The notes below the pieces were generated by a model, which searched no databases, was not told the origin of the DNA, and saw only the letters and a list, made by a program, of their open reading frames with translations. Of a stretch of DNA of 64,000 nt, positions 1-10,883 are shown piece after piece. The position numbers and the translations under genes are program-made. Each line of letters starts with the position of its first letter. Position 1 is the first letter of the stretch. Origin of the DNA: Kalmusia sp. IMI 367209 (lineage: Eukaryota; Ascomycota; Dothideomycetes; Pleosporales; Didymosphaeriaceae); NCBI GenBank assembly GCA_027946365.1, contig JAPEUQ010000008.1, positions 1,240,001 through 1,304,000 on the forward strand. The letters are read 5' to 3'.

Positions 1-250
1 GGCGGCATTGACTGGGGGATAGGTACGCGCGCAGATAATCACGTCGTCGCGATCGCGGCGAATGTATAATGTTGCGGGTGCCAACTTGCGCAGTGAGGAC
101 AGCTGTATCCGTTCGATTGTTGAGTCGGAAGGTGTAGGAACCGGCGCGCGGCCGATGACGCGAGTAGAAGCGGTAGGATAAAGTCTCAATGTAGCCGTCT
201 ACAATGAGAGCTGCAACGCAGCAAGAAGTCGCGGGATGAGAAAACTAGGG
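1..250 (-). other. Open minus-strand frame running off the window edge
   Basis: A minus-strand frame stays open from about position 250 to the left edge. It is preceded by a CCCTAG that could be an intron acceptor. It reads through segments such as VDGYIETLSYRF and AGSYTFRLNNRTDTAVL. A second minus frame over the same bases is also open and contains TLRLYP, which looks like part of a P450 K-helix but lacks the expected glutamate. I cannot choose between them or name a family. It may be the inner part of a gene lying mostly outside the window. Confidence 0.25.
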
Positions 251-814
251 AAAGAGATGAGGAATATGTCGCAAGCAGCAGGGAGACGCGTGAAACCACA
301 ATCAATTCATAAATTTCGCGAATTCCATTCCCTGATTCGATCATTTCTTGGCACGTATGACGGAGGCCGCAAGCTGGCTGAGCGTCATCCCGCCTAGCCG
401 CATGAACCGCTTGGAACTCCGTCACCCCAGCACGTGCAACCGTCTCATCTCTGATTCCTCTCTGCCGACTGTCCCTACATATCCAGGAACGAAATTTAAC
501 GTTGATATGGCTACGCTTGGTTAACCGATATGTTTTTCCAGAATTCGTATCCAGCAGTTGATGATTGTTTGCTATATGAGTGGCATGCATCTATGATCTC
601 GTTTTCATGAGTATGTATTGGGATCTGTTGCGCAGATTAGTAAGGTAACGAAACGAGCGAGAGAGTGGTTGAGGGGAGTTAAGGTGTAGATCTACGTTCA
701 GTAAAGATTAGGACTAGGATGAGATATTGATATGAAATGCAATTCTTGGTATGCTCCACATGTTGAAAAGGGGCTTCAGAAATTAACGTTGGGCGTAAAG
801 GGCGACCTTCAATC

Positions 815-1310
815 TCACCCCATGCTCTCAAGCGCCTCCTTCACCCCCGTATACTTACAGTTGAACTCAAAATTATCAATCACACCGGCCAACCTTTCCT
901 CCACCTCTATAACCCCCTTCATATTCCTCGTACTCTCCAGGACCTCTCTAGTCCTCGGCCCTCTAACCTTATCAATCGTCTTCAAAATCCCACTCACCTA
1001 TTCCTTCGTCGTCTTGTGCGTGAATAGACTCAGCGTCTCTGCATCCTCAACCGCAATATTGACGCCCTGACCTTGTAGTGGCAACATGGCGTGCGCAGCA
1101 TCACCGCTCAAAAGCGCGCGGCCTTTCGTAGTAGTAGGCAAGGGGTCGAGATCTTGAAGGTACCAGTACTTGCTATTTGTAGCGTGCGCAATTAGGGTCC
1201 TGGAGTGAAGTCGACGAAGATTTGGGAGACTTGGTGCGGGTCAGGATCTGGGTGCCATAACTGTAACTCATAAGGGCCATGGACAGTGGCACACCTCACA
1301 CAGATAACTA
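815..1310 (-). pseudogene. FAD-dependent monooxygenase relic (salicylate-hydroxylase type)
   Basis: On the minus strand the C-terminal part of a flavin monooxygenase can be read in pieces. The first piece, about 1310 to 1195, contains GPYELQLWHPDPDPHQ and IFVDFTP. The frame then shifts. The next piece carries DPLPTTTKGRALLSGDAAH followed by AMLPLQGQGVNIAVEDAETL, the hallmark second FAD-binding motif of class A flavin monooxygenases. An in-frame TAG near 1000 follows HKTTKE. The same frame continues as VSGILKTIDKVRGPRTREV to a natural stop at 815. No N-terminal GxGxxG dinucleotide-binding region is visible upstream, where sequence is non-coding. One frameshift, one nonsense codon and a missing N-terminus make this a dead, truncated gene. 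The family is certain from the GDAAH motif; the substrate is unknown. Confidence 0.8.
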
Positions 1311-1787
1311 GGTCCATGTTTGTCAAAAATAAATCCTCATTTTAGGGCCCCTACCAAGGCTATGTTACAAAAGTAAGCAGGGTGAACAAACGTTTGGGGG
1401 AACTCCTAGAGTGTAAAGGGGATCTTGACTAAATTGGCCTACAATGCGTCTCCCACCCCTGAAGAATACCATGTCTCATGTGCTATGCTTGGCTAAGAGC
1501 CAGAGGAATGATAGGAGCCTCCCCATTTGTGGGCAGGGACGAAATTCGGCAATGTTTGACAGGATGTCATCTATACGTCTTCAGGAGGCCTGATGCTAAG
1601 ACTCTCGCGCGACTCCGGAACAATTCAAGCAATACGAAGTAACTGTATTTTCTTCATACTCTTCTTCAGCAATGATCATTTATATTGCAAGCCAATGCCC
1701 CTTCTTGTCAAGATGGAGCTATATGCCATGCATAGATATCAACATCTTCCTTTTTGGTAGATTCACCATGGCTTCTAATAAATAGTC
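1311..1787. other. Intergenic, 3' side of CIA1
   Basis: I see no coding frame or repeat here. It separates the monooxygenase relic from the end of CIA1 and probably holds the CIA1 3' untranslated region. If the relic once had an N-terminal half, it has been lost or is unrecognisable in this stretch. Confidence 0.5.
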
Positions 1788-3176
1788 TTAAGGTGCAGCA
1801 CGCTCTGCCTTTGCTGCCTTAGCTTCCGCCAGCGCCTTCTCGTCCAACACCCAAACCCTAACTTCGCCATCATCTCCCGTACTCAAAATAACCTCCTCAT
1901 CCTCCCTCTTCCCCCTATCCGCCCTTTCGGCCCACACAACATGATTAATCTCAAAAACATCGTGCGCAGAGAACAGCTCAGCTACCACAACCCACTCCGT
2001 GAGCGGAACATCGCTATCTAACTTCGCTGATTCGCCATTTGCTTGTGTCTCCTCTGTCTGTGTTCCGTTCGTCTGACCTTGGGTCTTTTCCACTGTCGAG
2101 CTGTTTGTGGTATGGGATTGCGTCTGGTGAGGTGTCTTCCAGCGCTCCTTGTACACGATGATCTTCCCATCGCTACCCGCAGAGACAAGTAAGCCCGTCC
2201 GATGCGACCACGAAACTGAGTATACTGCGCGATCATGCTGAGCAGGCAGTACAGTTTCCTCATACCAGTCCTCGTCGACTGCAGAGCTGCGAATAATACT
2301 CGGTATCCCATCATTGCCCGCATATTTCTCTTTCGCCTTCCTCCTCCATATCCTCACTGAGCAATCATCTGAGCACGTCGCTAGCCGCGGCCCGCTCCTC
2401 TCCAACCCCTCTATCCATCTTTGCTGCTCCCCACTCAAGCCCTCTTTTCTCGCCCTAAAATCCTTCTTACTCATCCCCGAGCCCTCAAACTCCGCCCACC
2501 AGACCGTCTTCTTGTGTCCCTCAATAGCCGCTACCTGCACCCAATCATCCGCATCTTCCCTATACAACCTCACACTATCGTCGTAACTTGTAGACGCCAA
2601 TAAATCCTCCTCAGGATGCCACCCTACACACTTAACATCCCCATCATGCTCCTGCAACACAGCCACCGTCTCGAAATTATCCTCGTCCAGCTCCTCCCAT
2701 ATCCACACGCTCTTGTCCCTACTACACGTAGCCAGATACTGACCACTGGGACTCCAACTCAGAGACTTGATCTCCGACTCATGCCCATCTAGTATACACG
2801 CAAACTGATACTCATCATCATCACCACCGTCCTCTTCTTCGTCGGTATAGTCTTTTTCGAGGGGGTTGCGCCGCCGCCATATGCCCGCACTGGCATCGAA
2901 GCTTCCTGTAGCGAGCACGTCTTGCCCGCGCACGCCGGGCTTCCAGCTCACGCTGCGCACGCTGCGCTTATGTCCACCTGTGATGGAGTGCAGCAGTGTG
3001 AACGAGGTTAGACTGTAGACGCGGACGCTGCGGTCTGAGCACGCGGTTGCGACGATGGGCGAAGAGGGGTGTGGGGCTGTTTGCCAGGTGCGCGAATTGG
3101 AGGGTGGTGAGAGAGTGGCGAGGGCGCGTATTAGGTGTGTTGGTGTGGACATGTCAGCGGAGGGTAAGGAAGCCAT
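1788..3176 (-). CDS. CIA1: Cytosolic iron-sulfur assembly protein 1 (WD40)
   Basis: A single exon gives 462 aa. CIA1 (human CIAO1) is the WD40 scaffold of the CIA targeting complex, which with CIA2 and MMS19 hands Fe-S clusters to cytosolic and nuclear apoproteins. A seven-bladed propeller is visible as successive repeats ending in W/Y-I/V-W-type strands. Examples are VATACSDRSVRVYSL (about 40-55), LATGSFDASAGIWRR (about 85-100), LATCSRDKSVWIWEE (about 148-162), LASTSYDDSVRLYRE (about 192-206), LATCSDDCSVRIWRR and LVSAGSDGKIIVYKE, closed by STGDDGEVRVWVLDE near the C-terminus. The length is somewhat above the usual 330-450 because of a low-complexity T/Q/N-rich insert around residues 355-395, between the last two blades, and an acidic loop after blade two. 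The ATG gives MASLPSADMSTP; an internal ATG eight codons on is possible. Confidence 0.93.
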   Translation of the reverse strand: MASLPSADMSTPTHLIRALATLSPPSNSRTWQTAPHPSSPIVATACSDRSVRVYSLTSFTLLHSITGGHKRSVRSVSWKPGVRGQDVLATGSFDASAGIWRRRNPLEKDYTDEEEDGGDDDEYQFACILDGHESEIKSLSWSPSGQYLATCSRDKSVWIWEELDEDNFETVAVLQEHDGDVKCVGWHPEEDLLASTSYDDSVRLYREDADDWVQVAAIEGHKKTVWWAEFEGSGMSKKDFRARKEGLSGEQQRWIEGLERSGPRLATCSDDCSVRIWRRKAKEKYAGNDGIPSIIRSSAVDEDWYEETVLPAQHDRAVYSVSWSHRTGLLVSAGSDGKIIVYKERWKTPHQTQSHTTNSSTVEKTQGQTNGTQTEETQANGESAKLDSDVPLTEWVVVAELFSAHDVFEINHVVWAERADRGKREDEEVILSTGDDGEVRVWVLDEKALAEAKAAKAERAAP

Positions 3177-3789
3177 AATTGGTTTTTGGGAGGGAGAGAG
3201 GAGGGGTGCTGACGGCCGCGCGGAGGTTTACGAGTGTGTATGCGAGTAGGAGGGCACGGAGATGGGTATCTTAAGAGCTGGCAAGGTGTAATCATGCGGG
3301 AGAGGCCTGGCATGGAGTCCCCCGGATTGTGAATGGGATTTCGGCGTTGGAAATGAAGTTGAAGCTATCGCACGCGGGGCAACAAAAGTTCGGGTTGACG
3401 TCTGTCTCGCTTAGCCCTGCCCTCCTAGCTCGCTAGCCCAGTCTTCAGTACTACCAAGTACCCCCTACAACTTAATGATATTTTCATTTTGGCCGCGTTT
3501 TGTAATCGTCAACTCATTATCATTATCTTCAAGATATATACATTGAACGTGGGAATACGCCTCCCCGTTTCATAAAAGCTCATTTCCAATAACCCTTTTT
3601 CCGCCCACGCCGTCCAATCAACCAAAAAGCACTGATCAACTCAGGTACCTGTACCCGTCCGAGTGACTCCTGAACCATCATGCCAGGTGGCGCTCATAAA
3701 ATTCCAGATCGCCTCCCTAGGCATCATATCAAAAACGCGAGACATACTAACTACGAAGGGGTGCTGAAAAGCATGTGCGCAACCGAAGC
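3177..3789. other. Intergenic: CIA1 promoter and 3' side of MHYT gene
   Basis: About 600 bp with no convincing frame. The part near 3177 should hold the CIA1 promoter on the minus strand. The part near 3789 should hold the 3' untranslated region of the MHYT gene. No specific motif stands out. Confidence 0.5.
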
Positions 3790-6432
3790 CTACCGCCGTA
3801 TAGAGTGATCCTTCGTTACAAGTCTGGCATGAGGGTCGCGAAAGGACGTTGTAATCGACAGAAGACGGTCTGCCAACGTGAGTTGTTCGCTATCACCGAC
3901 ACCAGCTTGTGACTGCACACCCATCTCTTGCATCTCTATCTGTGAGGTCTCCTGGTCCTCGCGAATAACGACTTCCTGGCTGACCATAATGCCTCCGAAT
4001 GGGTTATTTGCATTGCTTGGAGCCTCCAGGCTAGTTTGCGAAATGTGCACCAACCCTTTCTCTGAGCTGCTGTCGGCCTGGACAGTGGCATCAGACATAG
4101 CTCTGCCGTTAGATCTGAAGATAGTGGCCCACTTTGACCTGGGTCTAGACGGCGATATAGTACTTTCGCCTAACGGCACTAGCAGGTTACTGAACTCCTT
4201 GTGGTTTTGGTGTGCCAATATGGCATGGTCAGGACAACCAGGGTAGCTTCTCAAGTTTGTTTTGAAGAACGAGAGGGGTATGTATTGCAATTTTTGGCTC
4301 TGCAAGAACTGGCTGTTTACCTCCTTTATCCCACAAAAGGCAAACACTGTGGCTTGTAATGGATCATTTTGCCCTGATACACCGTGCGCTATGTCGAGCT
4401 GTTGGGCCGAGAAAGTGGCTTGGCGAAGTGCAGACTCTGGTACTTCGGTGATCAGTTCTTGAATGCGGTTCTGGAACTTCTCGAGGAACACGTCGTCTTG
4501 TGTAACCGAGACAGAAGCAGATCTGATGCGGTTAAGGCATTCATCAAGGGTGAGACCGTTGAATGACGACAATATCCTTAGTTGCCTCGGGTTTGGGTCT
4601 TGCGACATAAGCTTCACCATCGGAAGTCGATCCGGGGCCGATTTTGTCACAATGACATCCAGCCCCTTCATTACTGGAGACGGTTGGAGTAGGAAAGAGG
4701 CCAGGTAAGTCCCCATACGAGGAATTGGTTCCTTCCTCTCGCAGTAAGTCTGCAGGCGCAAGATGAGATTATTGAGGTCATGCCGCGAAATCTGCATGCT
4801 GCGAGCGAGATGGTCACCAATCTGGTCCGTACTGGCGAAGCGGTAACCGATGTTTTGAAGCCGATTTGCTTCATCTGTTCCAACCTTACGTGTCAACACA
4901 AGTAACTGTCCGCGGCCGAACAGAACAGGATTTGCTTTTCCAGCCTCTACGTCCTTTTGCGGTACACTGACATCAGTTGCGATAATTGCCTTGCCTTGGC
5001 CATCTCTGAAAATAGTTTTCGTAAGCAACGTCCCTGTTGTCAAAACATCTTCGAAGAGCTGGCCTAGATTTTGTAACCTCGTCTCCATACTTCTAGCAAT
5101 ATCTTGAGCTGTAACGCAGAACATTTCGCGGAAGGTCGCTGAGTAGCTGGCATCGCCTTCGTCTTCACCAGCAGAGTCTTGGCTCTGGCTACCCAACGGC
5201 GTGTTGACCTGCAAATAACCAGTATGTTGTAAGTGGTCGCGCATTGCGGGAATAAGGTCCACGATGCCTCCCCAATGTCGGGACACGCGGAAGAGCCACT
5301 GGAACACAGGGTGTCGGGTGTTAAACTCCTCGTCGAATGTCTGCATTCACGTTAGTCCAATCGATGTGTTCAGATGTAAGAAGTGGGGCGATACTTACCC
5401 TTTGATGAAATTGCCGCGTGATTGTCTGACAAGGTAGCAAGCCCCCAGGAGTGACAAGAAGTCTGCCTTCTATATCAAATGTCGCCACAGCAAGGACTAC
5501 TTGCTTCGCTCGGTCCCTGTGTTTCCTTTCTTGTCGCTGTTTGATGAAGCCCATGGCAAAGCAGACAGCACATGCTGCTAGGCACTGTAATTTTTAGTAT
5601 TCATTTCTAGATTTATCAGCTTTGATTTGGCTCACCAAGCACACGGCAATGATGACATTGATATTGCGAGCCTGCCCAGATCCTGTGTGATATCCGCGAA
5701 GCTCGTATGCTGTACCAGCAGCAGCCGTCCAATGCATGCCACAAACGGCCACAGCTAGGAAGCAGGCAACAATAGCTCGGCGCCAGATGTTGTTCATCCA
5801 ATGTCCGCTCCAATGGAAAAACAAGCTAAATGCGATCAAGCAGGCTCCGATAGCTATAGCGGCAGCTCCGACTATGTATCCCGGGACAGGCTTCAATCGA
5901 TAATTAGTAGTTCCTTGGTTTCCTAGATAATGCATTTCCGTCACGGAGGCTCCGCACATTACGCCGCAGACAAGTAAAGCGATATAGCGCGTGATGGGGT
6001 TGCGGTTCCCCTTGTAGAACCTGTCAGCGACTAGGAGGCCCAAGAATATTACAACAATGGGTAGAATCGCGGAAACGGTGGTGTACGTCGCGTTGTAGTA
6101 GAGTTGGATCTCGCTTTCGCCGCGCCCAAGCACGATAGCCCGATTACCGACGAAATGCATGCACCAGATTGCTACCAAGCCGAAGGATACTGAACAGGCA
6201 GCTAGCTGTACCCTGAAATGAAATTAGCTCTGACCTGGAATCACGTAGCGGGCTATAGATGACGAACTTACCAACTGCGCCATCCTTTTCCAGATACTCG
6301 TCGATGGAGAAGCTCGACTGTCGTAAATGCTCCAACGAAGCTCACGATATAGGATATGAATATCAGATAGGCGAGATAATGGATGCCAGGCCTGGACCCG
6401 ATAGGATATTTCTCAGCGACGGTTAGAGCCAT
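3790..6432 (-). CDS. MHYT-domain membrane sensor protein
   Basis: Four exons (6432-6272, 6212-5636, 5584-5399, 5340-3790) join in phase to 824 aa. The N-terminal 250 residues form a seven-helix MHYT domain. The three signature Met-His pairs are present: WCMHFVG (Met72-His73), TEMHYLG (147-148) and VCGMHWTA (213-214). In bacteria MHYT domains are thought to bind copper and sense O2, CO or NO, and they precede signalling outputs. Here the membrane part is followed by a PAS-like segment (FDIEGRLLVTPGGLLP then HPVFQWLFRVSRHW) and about 500 residues of cytosolic sequence that I cannot assign to a known enzyme. No GGDEF, EAL or kinase motif is seen. Fungal homologues with this layout exist, but their role is not established. 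Introns are 59, 51 and 58 nt with GTAAGT or GTGAGC donors. The protein is probably a plasma-membrane or endomembrane sensor. Confidence 0.85.
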
Positions 6433-8824
6433 GTTCGCAAGTCAAGCGCTTCTGCCATAATTAGTGAAAATGTAGCGGAAACACATGGAAGACGACTTAC
6501 AACACCCTCGCCGAAAGCTATACGAGCTGAGTCGCTATGATGCGTTGTGTTCCCGGTGGCTTGTTTTATTGTAGTACAGAGGCGTATCGTTTAGATAAAT
6601 CCCATATTTGGTTGGCTGGAGTAGAGTTGTGCAGATATTAGACCTGCAAACAGGATCTCAGGAAACCAAAGGACTAAGAAGGCGTTGTACTACGTTAGAT
6701 GTCTAGAAGGCGCGTAGGAGGCACTTGAATGCGCAAGCCTCTTCCGCTACAGTAAAACAACGATTCGGAACAATATGTGAGTCGTGCAGGTCGGGTGTTG
6801 CATATCTTTGTATGCAGACTGCGACTGGTCTGGTTTAGAGTATTCTTCGCTTTACGACCTTGCTAAACTCTGCATACCGCAGTAGTTTGTTTCCGCCGCT
6901 TCATCGACATGTAGGCTGTTCCGCTCTTTGCGCACCTCGTCAGCGTGAAGTAAATCAAACCTAGCTAGTGTCCCGGACGCCACACCACCTGTCCCTATCG
7001 ATGAGGCGCCATCGGATCACGGTACGCCATGCGACAGGGTACAACAGCAATGCCAAGTTCAGCGGAGCCAGTCCAAACTTTCGATAAACGCACTCGGCTC
7101 CTACCACAACAGGGAAGTACCCGCTGCCTCGTGGCTGACCTGCATCTTGATCGAGCTGAGAAGTCGTCATTCCGGGCGAATTCTGAGGCACCCCGGAGAA
7201 TAATGATCAATGCCTGGCCCAATGAGTACCGCTTGACTAGTATAGCTCACTGGAGGTTAATCGACCAGACACCCAACCAGCGGCGAGGACAGCGCCGAGG
7301 TAATCCGCTTGGTCACTATGCGGTCATTTTCGGCGAGCTGTTGTCCGTAAAGTCTACTTTGCCGCTCAATGTAGGGGCCTCGCACCGTAACATGACTGCA
7401 TATTAATGGAATGAGAGTATGTTAGGCGTTCAAAATGACTGCAGTCTATGTAGAATAGTCTGATGAGCAATTACGCACCATCGTGTTCCAAATCTTTGGG
7501 ATGAGATCTTCCACCGGCTACCCCGCGGCTACTTTTCTCCTAGCTCGAACGCTGGTCTGGGCTGGCTGCTTTTCTGAACTTTTGGTGGAAGGCACGGGCT
7601 CTTGCGCACGCCAGAACTCAGTGGCCGCGATGGGGAGATGAAAAGTCTCAACCATCTCCTAGGTCATGCTTCTAGGCTTCCTTGCGGAATCTAGCAGCAA
7701 ACCTCAGCATGAAATCTGCACAACGCAGGGGTAGTATGTGTTTATGCTACGAATAGGTGTTGACAAGCTTCAGTGAGTTGGTTTTTAGGTGGATGGTGAC
7801 TGTATGCACGCGATGCTGGCAGCACGTGTAGCGCGAGGAGCCTTTGGAACTTTGAAACGATCGCTTCCAAATGTATTTCCTTAATCTTTGAAGTGAAAGT
7901 CTTGCGTTCGCATGTTGTCTGTTGGCCTGTGCCTCTTGACGACTGATCTGCTTCGCTTGATGACATGCAGCCTTTCCCGCATTGCCGAGGACCAAGATCC
8001 CGGTCATTATCCCATAAACCAGGAACGCGTCCAATCCCTATCTTTTCGTCCTGTCCCTGAAAACACGCAAGGGACGTGCTTCGATTTATCAAGAGCTCAT
8101 TTAGCGAACTGTGGGCGTCAATCAACTTTGGCGGAATTGGGTCCTTGAAACAGCGACTTAGCCGACTTGTGAGAGACGCTGTCAATAGCCCGCCACCATA
8201 TGCTATTGGCGCGGCTCAGTGTCCTAGCGGTCAAACTTTGTCTGGCGGCGATGTCTCACATAATTGGTTTCCATGGTTGAGTGGGGCCGGACTACAAAAT
8301 CAAGCGGAAGACGAGGCACCCCGGAGTTTTGCAATTCTTCACGAGACGATCTGCTAGGGTCACACGTGAAGTAGGCAACGTGAGTCATTGTATGTGGAGT
8401 GCGCCGTTTCAGAGCGTTTTGACTTCGGCTCGTGGAGAAGTCGATTCCACGTGCGGAAGAGAAAGTTTTACAGACTAACGGATCGTGACACAACACGCTA
8501 GATCGTTGTAGTCACCCAGACTGATGGTAGTGTAAACTTTATGTTGTTTGAAATACCTGCACTGGGTTTCGACTTGACTAAGTTCAATGCTGCGATACGT
8601 ATGGGATCGACAAAGTCAGACTGGAAAGGCTGATTGCGCAACGCTCACATGCCACATGGCATTTCATAGTGGCGGAGATAAGTTGAATCGAGAGACTGTG
8701 TTCCCACTCGTCGCGGTGTGCATTGGCAGCTTGAGCCTCCAAAGTTTAATTCACCTTCCTATCTGGTACTTCTCCGATCGATGAGGCCAACCAAAAGCAA
8801 GTTCAAGGGCTGTGGCGTATAAAC
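6433..8824. other. Gene-poor spacer, 2.4 kb
   Basis: There is no convincing gene. The best weak candidate is a minus-strand frame at about 7747-8010 starting ATGACCGGG. It encodes one short hydrophobic stretch (GIMTGILVLGNAGKAAC) followed by a Gln/Arg-rich basic tail (HQAKQISRQEAQANRQHANA). It resembles small orphan single-span proteins but has no supported splice structure. The remaining frames have no recognisable domain. Positions near 6433 should contain the promoter of the MHYT gene. Confidence 0.35.
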
Positions 8825-10860
8825 TCAGGAGCTGAGAAGAAACTCTTCATCGTCCGCGAGTGGCGAAACCATGGTGTCATCGGGAATCTCTGCTCTCTTG
8901 TCACTGCATTGCGCCGGATAGACATTTACTATTCTGGTCTCGGTGGGATCTTCGCATTGGAAAAGCGACTCTTCTCCGACGACTCCATCGTAAGAGTCGT
9001 GGCTGATGTAAGTAGCTCCGGAAATAGCGAAACTGGAACTCGAGCAACTACTGAATAGGCCTTGACCATGTTTTGTCTTCCCCATCGTGACATCGGGACT
9101 GGGTGATTGATTGATCTTGTCTAGATCATCATGACCACAGGACAACGTGTCATTCAAGCCGCCTTTTTGCCTTGGACTGTACAATTTATTGCTCGAGAAA
9201 AGAGGAGACTCTTCCAAATAAAGGTCCTTATTTCGACGTCCAATTGTGTCTAAGTCGCCGTACTCTTCTAGAATTTCTCCCTCTGTAGCCGGACCGGGCG
9301 GGGGTCTAGGAGCGCATAGGGTCTGAATAAGACCAGTCAACGCTTTTGAAAGCTGGACTTTCTGGTTGTGGACCCAAATTCGATCGACAACAGTCGATGT
9401 CACATCATTGATAAGATTTTGACCTGCCAAACCTTGATCAATCCGCTCTATGAGTGGAGAGTTTGTAAGTGCTGTCATTTTAGCTTTCAGAGTGGTAGAT
9501 TTCGCTGATAAGGTGACGCGACTGATTGAGCGACTGAGGGTTGGAGCATGATGAGTCGCGTAAAAGCATGCCTACAGCGAGTCGGCGATTAGTGTCCATT
9601 GCAAAACCTGACCACATGATATACATACAGAGAGAAATCCGGACCGCCACAAAGCTGGAGCAACATCTACTAGACCGTGTATGAAGGTGTTGGCCTTGAC
9701 TTTAAGGCTAGATGAACATCCTCTCAAAGTGCGGCAAATTGAAAGGCGAAGAACAGCATCAGTCAAGATTGAGAGGCTTTCCAGATCAGGAGAGAAAGGG
9801 TGATTAGCCGGAATAAAATTATCCTCGGAGATAGTGATGGGTCGTTCCCTTCTGTCACAAATTGTGGACTTTGGAGTCAATCGAGATATCACGGCTCTGT
9901 CCGGCATTGTCGACGAGCGTTGCCGCTTATTCCTTCTCCAAGATTGACAGTCGTCACTCTGGCTCGCTGTTTGCATCTCATCCTCTAGGGAGCCAATGTT
10001 TGTATTCAGTATGTGATTGAGACCCGGCACTGGGGTTTGGTCAGTCGCGAAGCTCACCGTGTCGGCAACGTCTGATGTCAGGTCGACCGCTCCTGGCTTC
10101 AGACGTTTCCGCGCTGCGCTGCCACTATAGTTCCTGGTCTCGAACATGGCCATGGTCAACTCAATTGAGTGCAAAAGAACAATTGGTATTCCTTTCGGAG
10201 GTCGAACATCTGTTACAAGTGGGCTGGCGGTGAAGTGATTAGCTCTTGCCAGTGAATGGGTATCTTCGCGACACTGGCTAATGTCGATGCATAATCTTCC
10301 GAGACGTGGCTCAGGGTGGAGAGGAAGACCTAGACGAAGACCAAGCTGTTTCCATGCCTGGCTTGTAAGTAAATGGGCCGCTGGATGCGGCTGTAACTCA
10401 CTGGAGCATTTACAATGCTGTCTCCAAGCTGCTGAAGCAAGTGATTCTCTAGAGGTTCCCCACGCTTGGTAATCTCAAAAGCTATATGCATGGCATTCGC
10501 GCGTCCCACCCATACATTCCCTGATGATAAGTAATCCAAGAGTGCGGTAGTGTCGAGATTATGGATATCAATGCAGTCCTGCTGTGGTTCAAGATTATCC
10601 GCCTCCTGTGGTGAGATAGTTATCAATGTTGTGAGCCAAAGCTCAAGATTTGCAGATTGCAAAACCACCACCGCACGCCCTAATTCGACTGTACGCGACA
10701 TGTAGACGAGGATGCTGATTCTGCAAGCTCGGATAGTGTGGTGGGTGCGACTGGGATGAATAGAGTGGGAATGTGGATGGCTCAACGCCAAGACATACCC
10801 TGGATTATAGGTACGGCAAGTGCACCCGACGTCATGGCAGTGTCCAGTGTCCAACGCCAT
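8825..10860 (-). CDS. Orphan protein of 618 aa
   Basis: Four exons (10860-10799, 10720-10402, 10357-9629, 9571-8825) splice in phase at GTATGT, GTGAGT and GTATGT donors to give 618 aa. Introns are 78, 44 and 57 nt. I do not recognise the family. The N-terminus has a short Cys/His stretch (GHCHDVGCTCRTY). Residues about 30-130 are leucine-rich and look folded (ELGRAVVVLQSANLELWLTT). The middle, near residues 205-275, is basic and Ser-rich with a possible nuclear-localisation patch (RRNKRQR). The C-terminal 250 residues are mostly disordered and acidic, ending DDEEFLLSS. A nuclear role is possible but only inferred. The start codon lies 23 bp from the start of the divergent thioesterase gene. 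If translation instead begins at the ATG in exon 2 (MSRTVELGRAV), the spacer would be larger. Confidence 0.65.
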
Positions 10861-10883
10861 AGCCCCTCCAACATCACCAATTG
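10861..10883. promoter_or_regulatory. 23-bp gap between divergent start codons
   Basis: The predicted ATG of the 618-aa orphan (minus) and the ATG of the acyl-CoA thioesterase (plus) are separated by only 23 bp. Both promoters and 5' untranslated regions must therefore overlap the neighbour's coding sequence, or one of the predicted starts is too far upstream. No TATA-like or other motif fits in the gap. Confidence 0.4.

Noticed and set aside
186..590. Minus-strand frame of 134 codons at the left edge
   Set aside because: Uses a non-ATG or poor start, has no domain, and another minus frame over the same bases looks more coding-like near the edge.
732..1070. Plus-strand frame of 112 codons
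   Set aside because: Lies opposite the monooxygenase relic, whose GDAAH motif shows that the minus strand was the coding one.
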